Virus record (IMG/VR): IMGVR_UViG_3300017743_000009
Coordinates: 1-59,973 of that record
Origin: a virus
Length of the DNA stretch: 59,973 bases
Strand: one strand, 5' to 3'
Of the stretch, positions 18,501 through 26,189 are shown piece after piece. Each line of letters starts with the position of its first letter. Within the stretch, counting starts at the first letter, position 1. Position numbers and translations under genes: made by a program. The notes under the pieces are model-generated. The model was not told the origin of the DNA. It did no database searches and worked only from the letters and a program-made list of their open reading frames with translations.

Positions 18501-18902
18501 AGGTAGTAATCTAAATACTTGCTGTTCTGTACCGTCAATAGCAAATTTACCATTCGCTACAGTTATTGTATGTTTAAAGCCTTGAAATGCAGCTTCAGTA
18601 ATAGATAAATTAGGTACTGTAAGATCTGTACTAATAACTATATTATTTACTGTAGCTGTACCATCTACTGTAAGAGCAACGGTTTTAAGATCATCTACAA
18701 AAGATGAAGCATTTACTACTATTGCTTGATTAGCTGTTAATGTCCCTGGGGTCCTTTGACCTCCGATAGGAATATTTGTATTACCTGTTGCACTACCTAC
18801 ATATAAAATACCACCATTAGAAGTAAATGCAAGTTCACCAAATGATATATTTGCAAACGAATCAAGAGTTTGCGATCGTTTTATCTGAATTAAATCGGAC
18901 AT
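15522..18902 (-). CDS. Large tail fibre/adhesin with cupredoxin-like and PKD-like domains
   Basis: A 1126-residue protein. Residues 1-50 are the GELA module (LIQIKRSQTL, FGELAFTSNGGILYVG). Residues 111-213 form the same cupredoxin-like domain as in the fibre at 13063: HTITVANGKFAIDG, SSHPLKFSE and FYYCGNHSGMG, with His150, Cys201, His204 and Met207. Residues about 395-600 contain two PKD-like beta-sandwich units marked by ITWGDGS...SHTYTD and VNWGDGD...LTHTYTA. The C-terminal half is a Ser/Asn/Thr-rich, probably receptor-binding region with no recognised family. The domain set resembles a surface adhesin and suggests the protein reaches toward the host surface. Confidence 0.82.
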   Translation of the reverse strand: MSDLIQIKRSQTLDSFANISFGELAFTSNGGILYVGSATGNTNIPIGGQRTPGTLTANQAIVVNASSFVDDLKTVALTVDGTATVNNIVISTDLTVPNLSITEAAFQGFKHTITVANGKFAIDGTEQQVFRLLPGLKYYFDTSDSSNSSHPLKFSETADGTHGSGSEFTTGITHVGTPGSAGSYSIVSLEADAPTRLFYYCGNHSGMGSTIRVHEPQIIAANSTVTTLTGMLHANDVSISNNLTVNGDFILRGSSIQLGDGGDVISLGATVNTSIIPSDNVTYDLGSSTNNYKHVYANQITIASNPVADSQVASKGYVDTQVGGISTVGNTTQIGAPTDGVFANGSGSGNIEGAVTSIANTTSVADAIDSMNEVMFNVYQNTYVRDVSVTCNSGNVGGAPLTSTLTIDVVGNANRYDITWGDGSYTNNTTDATPSHTYTDNTNSPFDIVVAARNTNALGEGNTATFTATDLITLYTSDPSADFDIFNAASGGSEITEANINQVIYLDNETTNANDVVATFFVNWGDGDTSAISNTSVAGGTQGARLTHTYTAGTSTGTDTITLSINSHSTANPTAVPDSSTKTIKIFDTGIAAPEGLSGKSISLTSSSVGSSPRLASGFINNTSEGSFAAGDSVTRYTTSGNIQTSGEANSQVVYDASTGTLSAIVDGSAEGTITFNSSDNTGTDQSLVVVDELDFYNFNNTGGSVSAGSRRYAPGLYSGFRARINKSSLATGSHTYKLSHSTTGNTSVLEFAKDNLTGTPVLNFSGTTVTQNSAGTLAYVSGVPYYTNDASLNVIGALVSNVAGQFYKNDSTPFNIYSGTNIEGDSGSSFSTQTKNYSILPSSTLVSGYPKANTGVGANVSIETFQVAVNGGGRRVEGFSMMMENVNGSSSTLQYANTKVAVYNGNSSGVREDAIPVSDSLGATYDTDGKRLSNFSSTNATPTFANNVDYYVNNAWTGAVTVAGTDEAIQRYGTLAHNVVDYSSGYLPAGPNLNTSRSGVQYFRFAFKRTNVANFNVTLTGTVASFHIAAPGTNIDDTSDSNGWVDASNTYAGAGTPGANTAAGGNGSDGCAFTSGDRIQSSTNYNNNSFTMTLGDQNASTSTNNQILVSVGLSSGQSLTKLEIS

Positions 18903-19120
18903 TAACTTACCTCGCCACCATCAATACCACCTCTAGCAGATGCTACAGAAACAGGTGTAAAAGTATTTGAAGATGAATTATAGGCTAGTATTTCACCATT
19001 AGCAATAGTTTGATAATTAATATTTAACCCTGAAATATCATTTGTTGACGTTTGGTTTTTAATTATCTTAGTTACTATAGGTGTAGAAGTAGTCTGAATT
19101 GTTGCAACTGTATTAGCCAT
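18902..19120 (-). CDS. Small structural protein, fibre cluster
   Basis: A 72-residue protein (MANTVATIQTTSTPIVTKI start) with NGEILAYNSSSNTFTPVS in the middle, a motif like the 'NGQVL...NG.L.F' linker of fibre proteins, and the C-terminus GGIDGGEVS, which resembles the DGGTY ends of two neighbouring genes. It shares one base with each neighbour (TAATG on both sides). It may be a fibre adaptor. No family recognised. Confidence 0.65.
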   Translation of the reverse strand: MANTVATIQTTSTPIVTKIIKNQTSTNDISGLNINYQTIANGEILAYNSSSNTFTPVSVASARGGIDGGEVS

Positions 19121-19455
19121 TAGTATGAAATCTCCGGTGTTACGGTTACTTGGCCTTGCAATACTCTATTAATAGTTGAACCACCACCTAAAGAAACTTC
19201 AACATCATACATATAACGACCAGGCGGTATTGCACCTGTAACTGTGTTATTAGCTGATAGAGTTAAAATTCCATTTACTGGATCTGATGCAGATGCACTG
19301 ATTGAATATGATGTATTTGAAGACCAATGTTTACGTAACTTACAGTTTGCAGCATAGCCTGTTAAGTTAAATACTTCTCCATTAGCCTGTGTGACTGTTA
19401 CAGCCAGAGAAAAATCAGTACCTTTATCTATTATAATATTTGCGCGCGTAGCCAT
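19120..19455 (-). CDS. Small beta-rich structural protein, BppU-like
   Basis: A 111-residue protein: ATRANIIIDKGTDFSLAVTV, FNLTGYAANCKLRKHW, GILTLSANNTVTGAIPPGRYMYDVEV and a final RVLQGQVTVTPEISY. This order (DKG.DF, GY.A....R, L.....T..I..G.Y.YDV, G...V.PE) is the pattern of small immunoglobulin-like baseplate/fibre proteins similar to the N-terminal domain of BppU-type proteins. It probably belongs to the fibre attachment apparatus. An AGAGG site precedes the ATG. It follows the oxygenase gene after a 47-base gap with no clear promoter. Confidence 0.68.
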   Translation of the reverse strand: MATRANIIIDKGTDFSLAVTVTQANGEVFNLTGYAANCKLRKHWSSNTSYSISASASDPVNGILTLSANNTVTGAIPPGRYMYDVEVSLGGGSTINRVLQGQVTVTPEISY

Positions 19456-19502
19456 TTACACCTCTATTTTAAGTATATTTAGGCTATTTTAAAACGAGGG
19501 TA

Positions 19503-20342
19503 CTACGCTTCTTCTATTTCTTCACAAAGGTCTTCCCATATACTTCTATCTGGGACAACTGTTGATAGTGTAAATCTTCTAGTTACGGCATGAGCACAAT
19601 GCCAGCTAGCTGTTTCTTGATCTGCAAGTATAGGGGTTGTATATGTTTGTTCACGTTTGCCAAACTTACCTGCAATCTTCTCATCATACTTATTTGGATC
19701 TGAAATTGTATCATAAAAAATACCAGCTCTAGCTACCCAACCTGGCTTATCTTTATATTCAATTATCTCTCCATCATCGTAAGTATAGAAAGAACCACTA
19801 CCTTCTTTATTATAATGTAATAAAATATTATTACCAGGAGCATTACCATTATGATGCCAAGGTATATGTCCCCCAGGCTCATAGAACGCGCATAATGCCA
19901 TAGCTGAACCACCTAACCATTTATGTGATATGTCATACACCATGTCTCTAAACCAATCGTAATCTTTAGTTCGCTCCCAAACTTTTTTACCTGTTACAAA
20001 TGGTTCCAAATTAGGGAAGCCTTTTGTTTCATGATGTAACGGGCCTTTTTCTTTCATAAGATCTTTTTGATAATTTAAATATTCAATTCCAATTGGACTC
20101 ATTTGGCCTGACTTTAATTCATCGTTCATGTTCCAGGGTAGAATATCCCAATGAGGAGCTGCTACATAAGCTTCTTCTTTATTATCTTTTTCTCTTTCCT
20201 TTGGACTTTTAGATTTATATTCTAGATCAATTAATGAGCTCATTAATTCTCGATCATCAAATAATTCATCAACCTTTAACGCTAGATTATCTAATTTTTT
20301 TATAAGTTCTGGATTTCGTATTGTTAGGTCTTGCATCTTCAT
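19503..20342 (-). CDS. Putative 2OG-Fe(II) oxygenase/aspartyl hydroxylase-like protein
   Basis: A 279-residue soluble protein. The central region has CAFYEPGGHIPWHHNGN (151-167) and the C-terminal region WHCAHAVTRRFTLSTVV (247-263). An early His-x-acid pair, a late His and an Arg after it are the fingerprint of double-stranded beta-helix oxygenases; His163/His164, His251 and Arg255 would fill these places, but the usual Asp is Asn165, which is atypical. N-terminal residues 1-60 are charged and probably helical. It overlaps the glycosyltransferase by four bases and follows the tetrad-repeat fibre genes, suggesting it modifies fibre protein or glycan. Activity is inferred from motifs only. Confidence 0.55.
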   Translation of the reverse strand: MKMQDLTIRNPELIKKLDNLALKVDELFDDRELMSSLIDLEYKSKSPKEREKDNKEEAYVAAPHWDILPWNMNDELKSGQMSPIGIEYLNYQKDLMKEKGPLHHETKGFPNLEPFVTGKKVWERTKDYDWFRDMVYDISHKWLGGSAMALCAFYEPGGHIPWHHNGNAPGNNILLHYNKEGSGSFYTYDDGEIIEYKDKPGWVARAGIFYDTISDPNKYDEKIAGKFGKREQTYTTPILADQETASWHCAHAVTRRFTLSTVVPDRSIWEDLCEEIEEA

Positions 20343-21181
20343 ACTGGATTACCTCCTGGACCTGTACCAGGCTGATATTCATCTTCTAAATATAATCCAG
20401 GTGTTTGATTTAATAATCCTCTATTAATAGGATGATGTTTAATAATAGGAGTTAATCCTCCATGAGATCTATTACCCATATAATGATTCCAATTCCATCT
20501 TAACATCTCATGCTTATTATTATTTTCTACTTCTTGTATTTTAAGATCTGGAATTAATTTTTGATGTATCCACCACCAGGTAAATTGATCCCATGCTCGA
20601 TTCTTAAAATAAATTTCAGGATGGTTTTTCCAAAAATCAGGATTAGCATTTATATTTAAATATTCTGTCCACCATAGGTTCATAGCTTTTTGAGCGTTAG
20701 GACGCTTATCATTATTCCACCATAAAAAGAACCCGCCATGATATCTTAAATGTTTATCTACAGCATTATCTCTTATATCTGCTTCACCTTCTTTAGTATA
20801 AATTGCTGTACTTGCTCCAGTATTAGGATCGATAACAGTAAAGGCGCAATCATGATTATCATCTAATAAATCAAAAACTCTTTCTATTTCCTCATCTACT
20901 ATTTCCATATCAGCATCTAAATAGCAAGTCTTTTCAAATGGTGTATGCTGAAGAGCCCATAATTTAGATCTTACACTTATTGGAAAATCTTCACTAACCA
21001 CTTTAACAACTGAATCTAATCTTTCAAAATCTTCTACCCATTCTGGATGGCATGCAACCATAACTTTAGGATCATTATAATAATCTTCTAAACTTTCTAT
21101 ACATTGAATAGCACTATTTTTATAGTGGTTATGCATAGAAGCAACTAATAAAAAACCTTCTTTATGTTTCTGTTCTGTCAT
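20339..21181 (-). CDS. Glycosyltransferase, GT-A type
   Basis: A 280-residue protein from the ATG at 21181 (an in-frame GTG lies two codons earlier). Features: LLVASMHNHYKNSAIQCIESL at the N-terminus, RSKLWALQHTPFEKTCYLDADMEIV with the metal/nucleotide-sugar DxD motif at Asp89-Ala-Asp91, GGFFLWW and a Trp-rich WDQFTWWWIHQ segment in the acceptor half. These are typical of GT-A nucleotide-diphospho-sugar transferases. It overlaps its neighbours on both sides, so it is part of one translational unit with the 138-aa protein and the oxygenase. Its place among fibre genes suggests protein or receptor-mimicking glycan transfer onto virion fibres. Confidence 0.8.
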   Translation of the reverse strand: MTEQKHKEGFLLVASMHNHYKNSAIQCIESLEDYYNDPKVMVACHPEWVEDFERLDSVVKVVSEDFPISVRSKLWALQHTPFEKTCYLDADMEIVDEEIERVFDLLDDNHDCAFTVIDPNTGASTAIYTKEGEADIRDNAVDKHLRYHGGFFLWWNNDKRPNAQKAMNLWWTEYLNINANPDFWKNHPEIYFKNRAWDQFTWWWIHQKLIPDLKIQEVENNNKHEMLRWNWNHYMGNRSHGGLTPIIKHHPINRGLLNQTPGLYLEDEYQPGTGPGGNPV

Positions 21182-21578
21182 AATCACTCACTACTGCTGC
21201 ACCATAGACGTATAATTCTGCAAATGTTTTAGCTTTACGAATACGTCTTTTTAACTTTTTATTAGTTGTCTTTTTAATTTCATCGATTTCCATAACTGAT
21301 AATTTTTCAATAAATAGAGCTTCCTGCATTTGTCGTTCTTCATTCTCTTTATGGAATTGTTCTTCAGCTAATTTCTGTTCTCTAAATTGCTTTACGTCCT
21401 CTTCAGACCTTGCAGTAATTTCTTCAATAGAAAATTCTGCTAAAACAGCATCGTAGTTTTCTTTATCTTTGGGATCTATGATAAGCTCTCTACTACCTGT
21501 TTCAGTAATTTCAAGAGCCCTAATTCGTTTTTTTTCTTCTGGGATTTCCCAGAGAGCATTTTTAAATCGGTTTGCCAT
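21162..21578 (-). CDS. Charged helical protein, unknown function
   Basis: A 138-residue protein rich in Glu, Lys and Arg. It starts MANRFKNALWEIPEEKKRIRALEITETGSRE; residues about 60-125 look helical (EDVKQFREQKLAEEQFHKEN, IKKTTNKKLKRRIRKAKTF). No family recognised. It lies between the tetrad-repeat fibre and the glycosyltransferase, overlapping the latter, and is preceded by a CATAAATA late-type site. It could be a fibre chaperone or a partner of the modifying enzymes; both are guesses. Confidence 0.7.
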   Translation of the reverse strand: MANRFKNALWEIPEEKKRIRALEITETGSRELIIDPKDKENYDAVLAEFSIEEITARSEEDVKQFREQKLAEEQFHKENEERQMQEALFIEKLSVMEIDEIKKTTNKKLKRRIRKAKTFAELYVYGAAVVSDYDRTET

Positions 21579-21624
21579 TATATAACCTCACGTTTACATT
21601 ATTATTATTATATGTTCTTTTATC

Positions 21625-21632
21625 TATTTATG
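21625..21632 (-). promoter_or_regulatory. Late-type promoter (CATAAATA) overlapping fibre stop codon
   Basis: The minus strand reads GTTGCATAAATAG: the TAA stop of the 1505-aa fibre lies inside the NATAAATA motif. It is 46 bases before the ATG at 21578 and so would drive the 138-aa protein, glycosyltransferase and oxygenase. The intervening gap contains an ATTATTATTATT run and no strong hairpin. Confidence 0.6.
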
Positions 21633-24600
21633 CAACTCTTAGCCATAATTTTATAGTAGAGTTATTTGAGGCTGTACCTTGAATAGTATCACCTGCAAAT
21701 TGACCCGTAAACTGAGATGAATAAGTAGATGTAAATTGCGGACCTGTTATTAATCTCGCGAATTGGTCTCCATTATATGATGGCCCTGGAGTCGTTCTAG
21801 CATACCCTACACTATAATTATCTCCTACTACTAACCTTGCAAATTGTCCTCTTGTATATTGAGGGCCAGGTGTAGTTCTAGAATACTGAGAGGTGTATTG
21901 AGGTCCTACTACAAGTCTAGCAAACTGGCCTCTAGTGTATTGTGGTCCAGGTGTAGTTCTAGCATAATTAACAGTGTAGTTTGGTCCAGTCACCAGTCTT
22001 GCATATTGACCGTCTGAGTAATTAGGGCCAGGTGTTGTTCTAGAGTAGCCAACACTATAATTAGGACCCGGTGTTATTCTAGCATATGCTCCATCTGAAT
22101 AATTAGGTCCAGGTGTTGTTCTGGCATAGTTAACTGTATATTGTGGTCCTGGTCTAGCTCTTGTATACTGACCGTCACTGTATGCTGGCCCTGGCGTCGA
22201 CCTAGCATAGTTAACTGTATATTGAGGACCTACTACAAGTCTTGCATATTGTGCAGAATAAATTCTTGTAAACTGTCCTGTATACTGCGCAGTAAACTGT
22301 CTTGTAAAAGATCTACCATAATTTACTGAATATATTCTAGCATATTGTCCTGTATATTGAGCTGTATATTGTCTATTAAATGCCCTTCCATAATTGGCGG
22401 AATATATTCTTGTATATTGTCCTGTATATTGGGCAGTAAATTGTCTGTTAAAGGATCTAGAATATGAAGCTGAAAAAATCCTAGTAAATTGCCTACTATA
22501 TTGTCCGGAATATATTCTAGCAAATGATCTTCCGTATCCTGCTGAGAATATTCTAGTAAATTGTCTGGCATATTGGCCAGCATAACTTCTTGCAAATGCT
22601 CTTCCATAATTAGCGGAATATATTCTGGCATATTGACCTGTGTATTGAGCTGTATATTGTCTATTGAATGATCTACCATAACCAGCTGAAAAAATCCTTG
22701 TAAATTGTCTAGCGTATTGGCCGTTATAAACTCTACCGAACGCTCTTCCGTACCCTGCTGAGTATATTCTTGTAAATTGTCTAGCGTACTGGCCGTTATA
22801 AACTCTACCAAAAGCCCTTCCGTATCCTGCTGAGTATATTCTTGTAAATTGTCTTGCATATTGACCATAATAGACCCTACCAAAAGACCTACCATACCCG
22901 GCTGAAAAGATTCTAGTAAACTGTCTTGCATATTGACCATAGTATACTCTACCAAAAGCTCTTCCGTATCCAGCTGAAAAGATTCTAGTAAATTGTCTTG
23001 CGTATTGACCATAGTATACTCTACCATAGTTAACTGCATAGTTAGGTCCTGGTCTTGATCTACCATAGTTACCATAATAGATTCTACCATAGTTAACAGT
23101 ATAGCCTACAGCATAGTTAGGACCTGGTCTAGATCTTCCATAGTTACCATAATAGATTCTACCAAACGATCTATTGTATTGGACACCATATGCTGGGCCC
23201 GGTCTTGCTCTATTATATGAACCATAGTACACTCTTCCAAACGATCTATTGTATTGGACACCATATGCTGGTCCAGGTCTAGCTCTATTATATGAACCAT
23301 AGTATACTCTTCCATAGTTTACAGTATAACTTGAAGAATAGTTTGGTCCTGGGCGTGATCTAGTAAAATTTCCTGAGTAAATATTAGCACCACCGGCCTG
23401 TCTATAGTAAGATGGTAATCTAGTAAACCCTTTATACTGACCACCTATAGGAGGGAAGCCACCAGCAGATGCGTAAATATTAGCAGAACGCGTGTAGATA
23501 GTGCCTCTATAATATTGACTGCCGCCGTCTTGGTCCGGGGGTGGAAAGAATGTTGGAGGTCCAAAATAAGGTTCTACTGGAGCACCATAACCGGTTCCAT
23601 ATCCACCTTCAAGCCTATCAGAATTATAATTAAAGTCAAATGCTAATCGTGAAAAATTAGCTCCAGCATAACTACCATAGTAAACTCTTCCAAAAGATCT
23701 CGAATAACTTACACCGTAAGCTGGACCTGGTCTTGATCTACCATAGTTACCATAATATACTCTACCATAGTTAACAGTGTATCCTACGGCATAGTTAGGG
23801 CCTGGTCTAGATCTTCCATAGTTACCATAATAGATTCTACCATAGTTAACAGTATACCCTACAGCATAGTTAGGGCCTGGTCTTGCTCTATTATATGAAC
23901 CGTAGTATATTCTTCCAAACGATCTGCTATACTGTACACCGTAAGCAGGTCCTGGTCTAGCTCTATTATATGAGCCAGTGTATACTCTACCATAATTGAC
24001 TGCGTACGCAGGTCCTGGTCTTGATCTTGTATATTGTCCATCACTATAATTAGGACCTGGTGTTATTCTGGCATAGTTAACTGTGTAATTAGGACCCGGT
24101 CTTGATCTTGTATACGACCCGTCCGAATAATTAGGCCCCGGAGTTGTTCTAGCGTAGTTAACTGTGTAGTTGGGACCAGGTCTTGATCTTGTATATTGTC
24201 CATCACTATAATTAGGTCCCGGAGTTGTTCTAGCATAGTTAACAGTATAATTAGGTCCTGGTCTTGATCTTGTGTATTGCCCATCACTGTAATTAGGACC
24301 AGGTGTAGTTCTAGCGTAGTTTACAGTATAATTAGGACCCGGTCTTGATCTTGTGTATGACCCATCTGAGTAATTAGGTCCAGGTGTAGTTCTTGCATAG
24401 TTAACTGTGTAGTTAGGCCCTGTAATTAATCTTGCAAATTGACCTCTAGTATACTGAGGACCTGGTGTTATTCTGGCATAGTTAACTGTATAGTTAGGAC
24501 CAGGTCTAGCTCTTGTATATGACCCGTCTGAATAATTAGGACCTGGAGTTGATCTTGCATAGTTAACAGTGTAATTAGGTCCAGGTGTTATTCTAGCATA

Positions 24601-26145
24601 GTTACCATCTGAGTAAGCTGGTCCTGGAGTTGCTCTTGAATATCCTGCAGAGTAATTAGGACCGACTACTAATCTGGCAAATTGACCTCTTGTGTATTGA
24701 GGTCCTGGAGTTGTTCTTGCATAGTTAACTGTATAGTTAGGTCCTGTAATTAATCTAGCAAATTGTCCTCTTGTGTATTGAGGTCCTGGAGTTATTCTTG
24801 CATAGTTGGCAGTATATTGGCTACCTACTACTAGTCTTGCAAATTGACCTCTTGTGTATTGAGGTCCTGGAGTAGTTCTAGAATAGCCTGATGTATATTG
24901 TCTAGTAAATTGTCTACCATATCCTGCAGAGAAAATTCTTGTAAATTGTCTAGCGTATTGGCCAGCATAACTTCTTGCAAACTGTCTTCCATATCCTGCT
25001 GAGAATATTCTAGTAAACTGTCTAGAATAATCGCCAGTAAATATTCTTGCAAATGCTCTTGTATATTGTGCAGAGAATATTCTAGTAAACTGTCTTGCGT
25101 AGTCACCGGTAAATTGTCTATTAAAAGCTCTTCCATAAGCTGCAGAGTATATTCTAGTAAACTGGCCTGTGTATTGAGAAGTATATTGCCTTGTAAACTG
25201 TCTACCGTATTGAGCAGAATATATCCTGGTGAACTGTCCAGTATATTGAGATGTAAATTGTCTATTAAAAGACCTAGTATATTGAGCTGTAAATGACCTA
25301 GCAAACTGTCTTGTATATTGAGCTGAGAATTGTCTAGTAAACTGTCTACTAAAGTTTCCAGTAAACTGATTAGAGTATTGTTGAGAAGTATTATCAGCTA
25401 CCTGATCGATTAGACTATCACTAACTTGTAACCATGTACCAGTTCCTGGAGCACTTACTTGTAGTTTATAAGTACCAACACCAGTAGCTACAATTCTATT
25501 TCTTAATCTTTGAGTTAATGATTTAATTTCAGCAGTAGACATCTGCTTAATAAGAGATCCATCTAACTTAACAGTAGGTATATTAGTATAACTTATTCCA
25601 TCATCTGTTTTACGATATAAATTATATGTTTGATTTGTTCCTGCATTATGAGTAATTGTATCAGTAACGGTCGCTTTGGTAGCCCAAGTCCCTCCAGAAG
25701 GTGCTGCGGTACCAAAATAATACTGCCCCGTAGCATAATTGGAAGTATTAGCTATTTTATCTAAGGCATATTTAATAATTGAATTATTTAAATCTGTATC
25801 TGTTTGTTCTTTTACTGAAGAACTAGAATAGCCTAACGGTCTTACTAAACCTGATTCAGATATAGCAGTAACATTTTGATAGAAGGTAGTTGTTACAGTA
25901 TTAGTAGATCCGGTTGCAGGATGAGTACCAATAGATTCTGTTCTTCTTGTATCAACGAAAGATCCTATAGAAGTTCCTGTAGTAATATTAAGATCACCTG
26001 TTACTACATTACTAGAGGCAAAATCTTCAAGTACAATATTAGTGACATAATCCATTTCTGCATTAGTCATTTCCTGCAGACCTGAGAAGTTAGTTGAGTT
26101 TACACTCGAACCACTACTAACTTTTATTTTTAATGGATTACTCAA
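21628..26145 (-). CDS. Giant tetrad-repeat fibre protein (Tyr/Phe-Arg rich)
   Basis: A 1505-residue protein. Residues 1-250 are a non-repetitive N-terminal domain (MSNPLKIKVSSGSSVN, then YYFGTAAPSGGTW and LTQRLRNRIVATGVGTYKLQ). The rest is an extreme repeat. Aromatic residues recur every four positions in units such as YARQFTRIFSAGYGRSF (small residue next, often Arg third), alternating with longer units YTVNYARTTPGPNYSDGQ and YTRSRPGPN; about 35 PGP motifs are present. A unique island of about 90 residues (residues ~830-920) carries EPYFGPPTFFPPPDQDGG and KGFTRLPSYYR. The C-terminus is TIKLWLRVA. The downstream paralogue at 26185-28653 has the same N-domain, island and end. It is surely virion surface material, probably a fibre. 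Confidence 0.85.
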   Translation of the reverse strand: MSNPLKIKVSSGSSVNSTNFSGLQEMTNAEMDYVTNIVLEDFASSNVVTGDLNITTGTSIGSFVDTRRTESIGTHPATGSTNTVTTTFYQNVTAISESGLVRPLGYSSSSVKEQTDTDLNNSIIKYALDKIANTSNYATGQYYFGTAAPSGGTWATKATVTDTITHNAGTNQTYNLYRKTDDGISYTNIPTVKLDGSLIKQMSTAEIKSLTQRLRNRIVATGVGTYKLQVSAPGTGTWLQVSDSLIDQVADNTSQQYSNQFTGNFSRQFTRQFSAQYTRQFARSFTAQYTRSFNRQFTSQYTGQFTRIYSAQYGRQFTRQYTSQYTGQFTRIYSAAYGRAFNRQFTGDYARQFTRIFSAQYTRAFARIFTGDYSRQFTRIFSAGYGRQFARSYAGQYARQFTRIFSAGYGRQFTRQYTSGYSRTTPGPQYTRGQFARLVVGSQYTANYARITPGPQYTRGQFARLITGPNYTVNYARTTPGPQYTRGQFARLVVGPNYSAGYSRATPGPAYSDGNYARITPGPNYTVNYARSTPGPNYSDGSYTRARPGPNYTVNYARITPGPQYTRGQFARLITGPNYTVNYARTTPGPNYSDGSYTRSRPGPNYTVNYARTTPGPNYSDGQYTRSRPGPNYTVNYARTTPGPNYSDGQYTRSRPGPNYTVNYARTTPGPNYSDGSYTRSRPGPNYTVNYARITPGPNYSDGQYTRSRPGPAYAVNYGRVYTGSYNRARPGPAYGVQYSRSFGRIYYGSYNRARPGPNYAVGYTVNYGRIYYGNYGRSRPGPNYAVGYTVNYGRVYYGNYGRSRPGPAYGVSYSRSFGRVYYGSYAGANFSRLAFDFNYNSDRLEGGYGTGYGAPVEPYFGPPTFFPPPDQDGGSQYYRGTIYTRSANIYASAGGFPPIGGQYKGFTRLPSYYRQAGGANIYSGNFTRSRPGPNYSSSYTVNYGRVYYGSYNRARPGPAYGVQYNRSFGRVYYGSYNRARPGPAYGVQYNRSFGRIYYGNYGRSRPGPNYAVGYTVNYGRIYYGNYGRSRPGPNYAVNYGRVYYGQYARQFTRIFSAGYGRAFGRVYYGQYARQFTRIFSAGYGRSFGRVYYGQYARQFTRIYSAGYGRAFGRVYNGQYARQFTRIYSAGYGRAFGRVYNGQYARQFTRIFSAGYGRSFNRQYTAQYTGQYARIYSANYGRAFARSYAGQYARQFTRIFSAGYGRSFARIYSGQYSRQFTRIFSASYSRSFNRQFTAQYTGQYTRIYSANYGRAFNRQYTAQYTGQYARIYSVNYGRSFTRQFTAQYTGQFTRIYSAQYARLVVGPQYTVNYARSTPGPAYSDGQYTRARPGPQYTVNYARTTPGPNYSDGAYARITPGPNYSVGYSRTTPGPNYSDGQYARLVTGPNYTVNYARTTPGPQYTRGQFARLVVGPQYTSQYSRTTPGPQYTRGQFARLVVGDNYSVGYARTTPGPSYNGDQFARLITGPQFTSTYSSQFTGQFAGDTIQGTASNNSTIKLWLRVA
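21690..25390 (-). repeat. 12-base-period tetrapeptide repeats and 81-base PGP repeats in fibre gene
   Basis: The coding DNA repeats in units of four codons (12 bases) over most of this span. A higher-order unit of 27 codons (81 bases; YTVN, YARTTPGPN, YSDGQ, YTRSRPGPN) fills about 24000-24600. Neighbouring copies are often almost identical at the DNA level, unlike the diverged repeats of the fibre at 6868-11187, which suggests active homogenisation or recent expansion. Because the period is a multiple of three, other frames stay open as well and give long spurious reading frames. Confidence 0.85.
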
Positions 26146-26173
26146 AGTTCACTTTTCCTTAATCTTGTAATGT

Positions 26174-26189
26174 TATTTATTTATTTATG
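26174..26189 (-). promoter_or_regulatory. Triple overlapping late-type promoter motifs
   Basis: The minus strand reads CATAAATAAATAAATAAC: one CATAAATA (26182-26189) and two AATAAATA motifs (26178-26185, 26174-26181) overlap at four-base steps. The first TAA is the stop of the 822-aa fibre. The cluster ends 28 bases before the ATG of the 1505-aa fibre gene. Its intergenic place and multiplicity make it one of the best late promoter candidates here. Confidence 0.65.

Noticed and set aside
22323-23090. Long alternative-frame reading frames within the tetrad fibre genes (for example 255 codons here, 157 codons at 24831-25304)
   Set aside because: The 12-base repeat period keeps several frames open; the products are biased Leu/Met/Asp/Glu strings with no ribosome site or family resemblance.
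21690-25390. CRISPR-like array suggested by dense direct repeats
   Set aside because: Repeats are in-frame coding units without unique spacers of constant length.
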